A stretch of 5,357 nucleotides of DNA from Bacteroidales bacterium (lineage in GTDB: Bacteria > Bacteroidota > Bacteroidia > Bacteroidales > GCA-2748055). The stretch is taken from NCBI GenBank assembly GCA_029934875.1, contig JAOZLK010000354.1, positions 1 through 5,357 of the forward strand, given 5' to 3'. Shown here piece by piece: positions 1 through 5,357 of the stretch. Within the stretch, counting starts at the first letter, position 1. The number at the start of each line of letters is the position of its first letter. Under the pieces are notes generated by a model that made no database searches, was not told the origin of the DNA, and saw only the letters and a program-made list of their open reading frames with translations. The position numbers and the translations under genes are program-made.

Positions 1-309
1 CTAAAACCCAAAATCGGAGAACAGGTACTTCAAGGCAGAAAGCCCAAGGCCCGTGACTAAAAAGATCACTACAAACGCGCCAATTTTTTTCTGCGCAAGG
101 AGTTTAGGAATCAACAGATATACAGTAAGGTAGGCGTATCCGAAGAAAAAAACAGCGTTTATCAGCACCACCAGCAAGTGATCCAGGTACCCACCTTCAG
201 CCGGTGATCTATAATAGGCTACCCAGGAAAAAATTAATACCAGGCTTAGAAATAACAGAACATGCCGGAGAATCCTAAAAACCCATCTCTGATCAACAAA
301 AAGTCTCAT
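1..309 (-). CDS. Short three-helix membrane protein resembling the N-terminal domain of a LytS-type sensor histidine kinase; possibly truncated
   Basis: Seen: an open frame of 102 residues from ATG at 309-307 to TAG at 3-1. A GTG codon directly upstream (312-310) could also start it, but ATG is preferred. Three hydrophobic helices lie at about residues 13-32, 44-66 and 77-97. The end of helix 2 reads YLTVYLLIPKLLAQKK. Known: an aromatic-rich helix ending in YLLIP-(K/R)-x-L-x-x-K(K/R) is typical of the membrane region of Bacteroidota LytS/YehU-type kinases (His_kinase, PF06580 architecture). These continue for roughly 200 or more residues into a cytoplasmic domain with an NPHFLFN motif. Here the frame stops after helix 3, so the catalytic part is absent from this frame. 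Inference: this is either a nonsense or frameshifted kinase gene or a small stand-alone membrane protein; sequence left of the window would decide. Divergent transcription next to a LytTR regulator supports a two-component origin. Confidence 0.62.
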   Translation of the reverse strand: MRLFVDQRWVFRILRHVLLFLSLVLIFSWVAYYRSPAEGGYLDHLLVVLINAVFFFGYAYLTVYLLIPKLLAQKKIGAFVVIFLVTGLGLSALKYLFSDFGF

Positions 310-404
310 CACAAATTAAAAATAACCATGCTGCAGATTAAACCCGCTTCTAATCAAGCATCCGCATAAAGCAAATGGTATAAGGGAAGAAACATAAGGT
401 AAAA

Positions 405-461
405 GCATTTCACTGACATTTTTGAGTCATTGACATCAAATTATTTGCATTTTACTGAAAT
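405..461. repeat. Imperfect direct repeat with a 42-bp period, plus a third partial copy
   Basis: GCATTTCACTGACAT at 405-419 recurs as GCATTTTACTGAAAT at 447-461, matching at 13 of 15 positions with starts 42 bp apart, close to four helical turns. A shorter related copy, CATTGACAT, lies between them at 428-436. The shared core in all three is (C/T)A(C/T)TGA(C/A)AT. Same-face spacing of the two long copies would suit a regulator binding as repeated units. The binding role is inference, and A+T-rich sequence makes such similarity less surprising. Confidence 0.4.
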
Positions 462-490
462 GATTATAGAAAAGCTGGTAAATTTACTAT

Positions 491-540
491 GTTCATAAAG
501 TCTTGGTAAGACTTGTTTTCGTGTATTTGATTCTATGAAC
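491..540. repeat. Nested inverted repeats upstream of the LytTR regulator
   Basis: An inner perfect dyad, AAGTCTT-GGT-AAGACTT, spans 498-514 (7-bp arms, 3-bp centre). It is enclosed by an outer perfect pair, GTTCATA at 491-497 and TATGAAC at 534-540. The left outer arm abuts the inner dyad directly, while 19 unpaired bases separate the right sides. The inner element has the size of a DNA operator. If transcribed, the whole could fold as a stem enclosing a hairpin in the leader of the regulator gene, ending 55 bp before its start codon. Bases 488-496 (TATGTTCAT) also fit the published LytTR half-site pattern (T/A)(A/C)(C/A)GTTN(A/G)(T/G) at 8 of 9 positions, but no equally good second half-site is present at the usual spacing. 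Function is inferred. Confidence 0.45.
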
Positions 541-595
541 CCAAACTGGTGAATCAGGTTTGTCCCTCTTTCATTGGTGCTAACATATTTTACAA

Positions 596-1315
596 ATGAA
601 AACAAGATGCCTCATTGTCGATGATGAACCTCTTGCCAGAGAGCTGATCCGCGGACATATCCTGAAACTTGAGAATTGCGAAGTCGTGGCTGAATGCGAC
701 AATGCAATGAAAGCCATGGAAGCCCTTCGCAATCATAACATTGACCTTATGTTCCTGGATATAAAAATGCCCCAGATGACAGGAATTGACTTCCTGAAAA
801 CCCTCAGGCGCCCCCCTAAAGTCATTATCACCACTGCTTTCAGTCAATATGCTCTCGATGGCTTCGAGCTTGATGTTGTGGACTATTTGATGAAACCTGT
901 TACTTTCGAAAGGTTCTTCAAGTCAGTAAATAAATATTTTCAGTCCGGACGCGCAGAAACTGTGGAAGTGGATGGAGGTAAGGGTACATCTGAAGATGCA
1001 TTTATTTATGTCAAGGAGAATAAAAAGGTCATCAAAATATACATGAAGGAGATCCACTTCATAGAGGGTTTAAACGAATACATCCGGATTCACACCGATA
1101 ACAGACGGGTAGTGGTCAAAAGCAGTCTGCAGGGCATTGAAAGCAAACTCCCCCAGGAACAATTTATCCGGATTCATAAATCTTACATCGTATCCATACC
1201 GAGAATCAGGGCCTTCAATGCCACCACCATAGAGCTGGAAAACGCCAAGTTAAGAATTGGACGGAACTATAAGAACCAGGTATTCAGTGCCCTTCACTAC
1301 AGACAAGATATCTGA
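596..1315 (+). CDS. LytTR-family two-component response regulator (LytR/AlgR type)
   Basis: Complete 239-residue protein with two domains, the usual length for this family. Residues about 4-115 form a receiver domain: acidic pocket D9-D10, phosphoacceptor D55 in DLMFLDIKMP, conserved T80-A81, and K100 in DYLMKP. The stretch FELDVVDYLMKPV is characteristic of regulators paired with LytS-type kinases. After a linker rich in Gly and acidic residues (about 117-134), residues about 135-232 form a LytTR DNA-binding domain (PF04397). It carries the hallmarks FIEGLNEYIRIH and FIRIHKSYIVS (residues 190-200). The ATG at 596 is chosen because the receiver beta-1 strand begins right after it; no Shine-Dalgarno sequence is visible, as is usual in Bacteroidota. 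Phosphorylation at D55 should alter DNA binding at LytTR sites. Its partner may be the divergent membrane protein, but that protein lacks a kinase domain here, so the true partner could be elsewhere. Target genes are unknown. Confidence 0.95.
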   Translation: MKTRCLIVDDEPLARELIRGHILKLENCEVVAECDNAMKAMEALRNHNIDLMFLDIKMPQMTGIDFLKTLRRPPKVIITTAFSQYALDGFELDVVDYLMKPVTFERFFKSVNKYFQSGRAETVEVDGGKGTSEDAFIYVKENKKVIKIYMKEIHFIEGLNEYIRIHTDNRRVVVKSSLQGIESKLPQEQFIRIHKSYIVSIPRIRAFNATTIELENAKLRIGRNYKNQVFSALHYRQDI

Positions 1316-1317
1316 TG

Positions 1318-1354
1318 AAAAAAAAGGCAGCCCATATTGAGCTGCCTTTTTTTT
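1318..1354. terminator. Bidirectional intrinsic terminator between convergent genes
   Basis: Eight A (1318-1325), GGCAGC (1326-1331), a 9-base loop, GCTGCC (1341-1346) and eight T (1347-1354) form a perfect 14-bp stem, with a T tract in the RNA of either strand. It starts 2 bases after the regulator's TGA (1313-1315) and ends 20 bases before the susD-like stop codon. It therefore serves transcripts arriving from both sides: the regulator from the left, and susC-susD from the right. Confidence 0.93.
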
Positions 1355-1374
1355 GCATTTACTATTTTACTTTC

Positions 1375-2802
1375 CTAATCCTCCGTACCATCATCCCACC
1401 ATACGCCGTTGTATGGGGTAACATCGGGTACATTTTCAGGATTTCCGCTGACCTCATTCTGAGGATATGGGAACCTTCTGGGAGTCTCAAATGGATTTGT
1501 CATCGTGGGATAACCGGTTCTTCTCCATTCTGCATAAGCCTCAACTGAACCATAGGGCCATAGGTGAATGTATTTCTGCTTATAAATCATTTCCATTGTC
1601 AGACTGGCTGCATCCGTCGGGAGCACTTCCGCTTGTGCAATGTACGCTTCAGCTGAAGCTGAATCCACACCCGCCTGAAGCAAGGCTGCATCCAATCCTG
1701 CTGAATAAGCTACAAGGGCAGATGACGCATCAGGAGCCGCTTTTCTCAGGTGGCATTCTGCTTCAATAAACTTAAGCTCGGCAAAAGTCATGATGGGTAG
1801 AGGAGCAGTAGGGTAGATGACGTGTTCACTCATTCGCGAATAAATCGTACCGGGTTGGTCCTGTACCGCCGTTCCATTTGGAGCCGGTACATATTCACCA
1901 TTTACCTGGGTAACAAAGAGGGGAATCCTGGGGTCATTCACGCCATCAAGTATATCAAAAAAGGTGACGCTGACAGCATGATGCTTCCTTTCATTCTCTT
2001 CCTGGAACCAGGTATTCTCATGACCAAGGTCATTCGACCAATTATCAAAAGTGAAATCATTATCGCTGGATGCAAAACCATTTGCAGCTGCTGCCAGCGC
2101 TTTAGCGGCAGAGCCTGTGGCATCCACATTACTTAGACGGTTTTCTGCCCTGGCCTTCAACGAATAGGCAGCCATAATCCATGCATCGGGATCTCCACCA
2201 TAGATATAGTCCTCGCCTGCAGTAGCACTGATATTCTCCTTCTGCAAATCGGTAATGGCTTCATCCAGTTTTACGACCATGGCCGCATAAATTGATTCCT
2301 GGGTATCATACACAGGTTTCCTGATCTCGGCACCCATGGTGGCTTCAGAGTAAGGAATCCGTCCCCATGTATCGGTTGAAGCAAGAAAGGTATAAGCCTG
2401 CAAAACTTTAGCAATACCCACGTCGATCCATTTCCCCTCTTCGCTTCCACCTTCCGAACCCTTCTCAACAATAATCTTCAGGTCAGGAAGGAGCCTTGGG
2501 TAAATCTGAAAAGCCCAGCTGTTTTCACTGAGTTGTGAGTTAATATTTGCACGCCTGTCGGCATCCCTCATCTGGCCATGTGCACCCGCAGTATGTTCCA
2601 CAAAAATTGAACTGTACCAGGCCAGAGTGGTTCCGGTAACCCAGTAGGGAGTTGCCGCTGTGCAACCCGACATCAGCATGCTGATGGGCACATCGGTTGG
2701 ATTGTTTGGATCTGTATCGATCTCATCCATGATCTCATCACTGCACGAAAAAGTGAACAGCATGAGCAGGAGTAAACTGAATATTGAAATGTATCTTTTC
2801 AT
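1375..2802 (-). CDS. SusD/RagB-family nutrient-binding outer-membrane lipoprotein (SusD-like_2 type)
   Basis: Complete 475-residue protein, ATG at 2802-2800 and TAG at 1377-1375. The N-terminus is a lipoprotein signal: MKRY, a Leu-rich hydrophobic core, then the likely lipidated Cys20. The residues after it, CSDEIMDE, are acidic and resemble the Bacteroidota surface-export signal. The lipobox (TFSC) has Phe where a small residue is usual. Next comes the family opening IDTDPNNPTDVP. Further landmarks are FVEHTAGAHGQM, DTWGRIPYSEA with PVYDTQESIY, GGDPDAWIMAAYSLKARAENRLS (TPR-like helices) and the C-terminal RRFPYPQNEVSGNPENV. These match the PF12771 branch of SusD proteins rather than the classical starch SusD. 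Known role: surface ligand binding and lid of the SusC channel. The gene follows susC by 12 bp and ends at the shared terminator, so it is the last gene of that operon. The ligand is unknown, and this branch is not restricted to glycans. Confidence 0.93.
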   Translation of the reverse strand: MKRYISIFSLLLLMLFTFSCSDEIMDEIDTDPNNPTDVPISMLMSGCTAATPYWVTGTTLAWYSSIFVEHTAGAHGQMRDADRRANINSQLSENSWAFQIYPRLLPDLKIIVEKGSEGGSEEGKWIDVGIAKVLQAYTFLASTDTWGRIPYSEATMGAEIRKPVYDTQESIYAAMVVKLDEAITDLQKENISATAGEDYIYGGDPDAWIMAAYSLKARAENRLSNVDATGSAAKALAAAANGFASSDNDFTFDNWSNDLGHENTWFQEENERKHHAVSVTFFDILDGVNDPRIPLFVTQVNGEYVPAPNGTAVQDQPGTIYSRMSEHVIYPTAPLPIMTFAELKFIEAECHLRKAAPDASSALVAYSAGLDAALLQAGVDSASAEAYIAQAEVLPTDAASLTMEMIYKQKYIHLWPYGSVEAYAEWRRTGYPTMTNPFETPRRFPYPQNEVSGNPENVPDVTPYNGVWWDDGTED

Positions 2803-2814
2803 CTTATGGATTGT

Positions 2815-5357
2815 TTAAAAAGTTAATCTGAGACCACCACCAAAGGACCTGGTATTGGGCAATGAAACATATTCAAACGCGCCGATACCATTTCCTTCTG
2901 CTGTACTCGACTCAGGATCGAAATTGGGATAGTCGGTCCACAATGCCAGGTTCCGACCTGTGATGTAGACGGAGATGTTGTTTATAAATGAATTGTTGAA
3001 CCAGCTTTGAGGCATGTCATAAGAGATCACAACCTCCTTTAGCCTGAGCAATGTCTTATCGAAAATCTTTGCTTCAGCACAATTCCACTCCACTGTACTG
3101 TAATAATCTTCGCCCTTCAGGATTTCGATGTCATTATCACCCTCAAGCACCAGGTCTCCGGTTGCAGGATCCACATACCCTTTGGCTGCATCAGGAATGA
3201 CCACAGGGGTTTCCCTGTCTTCCGTGATCTTGTCGGCTCCATAATTTCTGAGCAAACCGTTCATGCCACTGGAAATAAATCCTCCCCTGGAATAAAAGAG
3301 CTGGGCCATAAGTGTGAATCCTTTATATCGAAAAGTATTCGTCAGACCTGCGTCCCAGTCGGGATTCACTTTACCCAGGATTTTCTCATCCCCTTGCAAT
3401 GGCATGCCATAATATGGATTTTCCTCGCCTGCTATGGTTTGCCTTGAGTCAACAACAACCCTGTCATTTTCATCTCTTAGCCAACCACTTCCAAATATCA
3501 CCGGGTAGGGATGACCAGCATAAGCAAAGGCCCCTACGCTGTTGAAGTTTTGCCAACCGGTCTGGACCCGTTCGACGCCCGGGGCAAGAGATATCACCAT
3601 ATTCTGGTTCGCCGAAAAATTGCCAAGTATCTCCCATTCAAATCCACTGCTGGTTCTCACAGGTACAATAGATAATACAATCTCATGGCCCTTTGATTCC
3701 AGTTCACCTGCATTACGGTACTCCCCACGAAAACCCGAGGAGGATGCAAGGGGAACATTAAAGATCTGGTCGGTAGCATTCACATAATAGTAAGAATAGT
3801 CGATTCCCACCCTGTTTTCATAGAACCGAAGGTCGACCCCGAATTCATAAGTGGTTATATTCTGCGGTCTCAGCTGATTTGACAACAGGGTCGATTGCAA
3901 TGTAAATGCAGGGTACCCCTGGTAAGGAAAGGTGAAATCATTCTGCAGAAAGCCGCTACCCAGACCTTCGTTATCCGTCTTTTCAGTAAACAGGGTCCTG
4001 GTTGCATAAAGAGCTCCTGCCTGTCCCATCTGGGAATAAGCGGCGCGAATCTTTCCATAGGGGAGAACATTCTGGTTCTTCAAACCGCCCAATTCGGTAA
4101 AGATAAATCCTGCTGAAACCGAGGGGTAAAAATAGGACCTGTTGCCCGAAGGCATATTAGATACTATGTCGTTCCGTCCTGTCACCGTAAGGAAGATCAT
4201 GGAGGCATAATCTGCTGTTGCACTACCGTAAAATCCAACAACCCTTTGACTGGTCAATTCCTGGAATACGGTCTGTGCTCCTGTGTTGGAGATATGATCA
4301 AAGCCACCAATGGTAATATTGGTACCCGTCATGGATTGAGTTTGTGTGGTAATATCATAGAACTCATTCCCAAGAATCACATCCAATCCGAAATCACCAA
4401 AATCTTTGGTAATATTTATGGTTAAATTGGAGTTCAGCTCCTGTCTCTGATGCGTATAGTCATCTATCTGGCCACCTGCAGGATCAAACATACCAAACTC
4501 AGGGTAGGCTCTTCCAGCTCCACCTGAACCCAGTGAGATCACTTCATGGCCCGTGGTTAGAAACCTGTCAAGTCCGATCCGGTAGTTGATTCGCATCCAA
4601 TCAAAAGGCTCATAGCTGATGGCTGTGTTTCCGAAGAACCTGTTTGTGATTTCATTGTAAGAGCTATTTGCCAGGGCCCAGTAAGGATTATCCATGGCAA
4701 ACCGGTAATGATACTGGGTATAGGGATTGGATTCATGATAGTAAGGCTTATTGGTCAAATCATAGGTCCTTGGAGCACTATAAATTGTAAATAGTGGATT
4801 AGCCAGGTTACTACCACCTGGAATCTTATCAATATCTACATTTGAAACGTTGGCTGATATCGAGGCAGACCATTTGTCGCTAAGCGCAAAGTTGCCATTA
4901 AATTTCATGTTGTTCCTGGTCATACCCGTGGTCTCAATAATCCCTTTCTGATCGGTCCTTCCAAAACCCAGGCTGAAATTAGACCTGTCAGTGGCAGATG
5001 AAATATCCACTGAGTTTGTAAAGGTGTAGCCCTTCTGGAAAAAGTCCTCCTGGTTGTCATATATTTTAGGAACCTGGGTGGCCGGAGAACCATCAAAGGT
5101 TTCGTAGGGATTATCAAAGTATAGATTCTCCTCCTGGGATTGATAGTTCTGAAGGGTATCGATCCTGGGGCCCCATGAGCCTGAGGACCATAGACCTAAC
5201 AATCCTCCATTACCCTGGGCATAAGTAGATTGCAACTCTGGTAAACGGCTGATCCTATCTGATGTAAAGTTAGTGTTCAGGGTGACCAGGGTCTTTTTAC
5301 CCGATGCCCTTGCTGCAGATCCGCTCTTGGTGGTGATCAGAATTACTCCATTAGCAG
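2815..5357 (-). CDS. SusC/RagA-family TonB-dependent outer-membrane transporter, 5' end outside the window
   Basis: The frame is open from the right edge to TAA at 2817-2815: 846 residues plus two bases of one more codon. The first visible residues, ANGVILITTKSG (5355-5320), are the signature near the end of the SusC plug domain, normally preceded by Gly-Ala-Arg-Ala. The true start therefore lies beyond the window; a TTG at 5235-5233 is an internal Leu codon, not a start. Compared with usual lengths near 1000 residues, the missing part should hold the signal peptide, the carboxypeptidase-regulatory-like domain, the TonB box and most of the plug. The rest is a beta-barrel with typical SusC landmarks: FNLGF-like strand SNFSLGFGRTDQKG, GKVNPDWDAGLTNTFRYKGF, LLRLKEVVISYDMP, ISVYITGRNLALWTDYPNFDPESS and a final strand ending in LRLTF with the terminal Phe expected of outer-membrane proteins. 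It imports a ligand delivered by the SusD partner, powered by TonB-ExbBD. No frameshift or internal stop is seen. The substrate cannot be inferred. Confidence 0.95.
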   Translation of the reverse strand, partial: ANGVILITTKSGSAARASGKKTLVTLNTNFTSDRISRLPELQSTYAQGNGGLLGLWSSGSWGPRIDTLQNYQSQEENLYFDNPYETFDGSPATQVPKIYDNQEDFFQKGYTFTNSVDISSATDRSNFSLGFGRTDQKGIIETTGMTRNNMKFNGNFALSDKWSASISANVSNVDIDKIPGGSNLANPLFTIYSAPRTYDLTNKPYYHESNPYTQYHYRFAMDNPYWALANSSYNEITNRFFGNTAISYEPFDWMRINYRIGLDRFLTTGHEVISLGSGGAGRAYPEFGMFDPAGGQIDDYTHQRQELNSNLTINITKDFGDFGLDVILGNEFYDITTQTQSMTGTNITIGGFDHISNTGAQTVFQELTSQRVVGFYGSATADYASMIFLTVTGRNDIVSNMPSGNRSYFYPSVSAGFIFTELGGLKNQNVLPYGKIRAAYSQMGQAGALYATRTLFTEKTDNEGLGSGFLQNDFTFPYQGYPAFTLQSTLLSNQLRPQNITTYEFGVDLRFYENRVGIDYSYYYVNATDQIFNVPLASSSGFRGEYRNAGELESKGHEIVLSIVPVRTSSGFEWEILGNFSANQNMVISLAPGVERVQTGWQNFNSVGAFAYAGHPYPVIFGSGWLRDENDRVVVDSRQTIAGEENPYYGMPLQGDEKILGKVNPDWDAGLTNTFRYKGFTLMAQLFYSRGGFISSGMNGLLRNYGADKITEDRETPVVIPDAAKGYVDPATGDLVLEGDNDIEILKGEDYYSTVEWNCAEAKIFDKTLLRLKEVVISYDMPQSWFNNSFINNISVYITGRNLALWTDYPNFDPESSTAEGNGIGAFEYVSLPNTRSFGGGLRLTF

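Larger units (their letters stand above)
310..595. promoter_or_regulatory. Divergent intergenic region between the kinase-like gene and the LytTR regulator
   Basis: This 286-bp A+T-rich stretch separates two genes transcribed away from each other, so it should carry both promoters. I find no open frame in it that looks like a gene. It contains a family of short direct repeats (405-461) and a pair of inverted repeats (491-540), listed separately. I could not identify a convincing Bacteroidota -33/-7 promoter pair (TTTG / TAnnTTTG) on either strand. The nearest partial match to the -7 element on the plus strand is TGTATTTG at 522-529, without a well-spaced -33 element. The promoter role is inferred from gene orientation only. 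Confidence 0.55.

Noticed and set aside
430..458. TTGACA at 430-435 as a -35 box
   Set aside because: No TATAAT-like hexamer occurs at 16-18 bp spacing, and this consensus is not the main promoter type in Bacteroidota.
522..529. TGTATTTG as a Bacteroidota -7 promoter element for the response regulator
   Set aside because: One fixed position mismatches TAnnTTTG, and no TTTG element lies 19-21 bases upstream, so it is not supported as a promoter.
310..595. A riboswitch, small RNA or CRISPR-like array in the intergenic region
   Set aside because: The repeats are few, short and imperfect, there are no regular spacers, and no known RNA family motif is recognisable; only local dyads are visible.
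590..847. 85-codon minus-strand open frame antisense to the response regulator
   Set aside because: It lies wholly over the well-supported receiver domain, has no recognisable motif and is explained as an antisense shadow of that gene.
1315..2136. Several plus-strand open frames of about 77-104 codons
   Set aside because: All overlap the SusD-like gene or the terminator, show no family features, and the opposite-strand gene is strongly supported throughout.
3542..4116. Short open frames on both strands inside the SusC-like gene
   Set aside because: They overlap conserved barrel sequence in another frame and carry no recognisable domain.
5110..5130. Residues ENLYF in the SusC-like protein, resembling a viral protease recognition site
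   Set aside because: The match is partial (Asp follows instead of Gln) and is a chance coincidence in barrel sequence.

Overview
The window looks like a piece of a Bacteroidota chromosome, of moderate G+C in the genes and more A+T-rich between them. The main evidence is a SusC-SusD outer-membrane uptake pair, which is essentially diagnostic of this phylum. Supporting evidence is a LytTR response regulator, a LytS-like membrane segment, and gene starts without a recognisable Shine-Dalgarno sequence. The genus cannot be named from sequence alone.

Layout, left to right. Positions 1-309 (minus strand) hold a 102-residue, three-helix membrane protein. It resembles the N-terminal membrane domain of LytS-type sensor kinases but ends in an in-frame TAG at positions 3-1, so no kinase domain follows in this frame. 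A divergent intergenic region (310-595) contains a direct repeat with a 42-bp period and two inverted repeats, one inside the other. A complete LytTR-type response regulator follows (596-1315, plus strand). It converges on the SusD-like gene, and the 59-bp gap between them carries a strong bidirectional terminator hairpin. The SusD-like lipoprotein gene (1375-2802) and the SusC-like TonB-dependent transporter gene (2815-5357, running off the right edge) lie on the minus strand. They are 12 bp apart and are transcribed in the order susC then susD.

How the parts work together. SusC and SusD should form one outer-membrane complex: SusD is the surface lipoprotein that captures or lids the ligand, and SusC is the TonB-driven channel. 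The substrate cannot be read from these two genes, and no glycosidase, peptidase or other degradative gene is in the window. The regulator and the membrane protein form a separate, divergently transcribed signalling locus. Whether the regulator controls susCD is not shown by the sequence. I see no CRISPR array, RNA gene, insertion sequence or clearly novel system. The points most worth a second look are the truncated kinase-like gene and the structured intergenic region.
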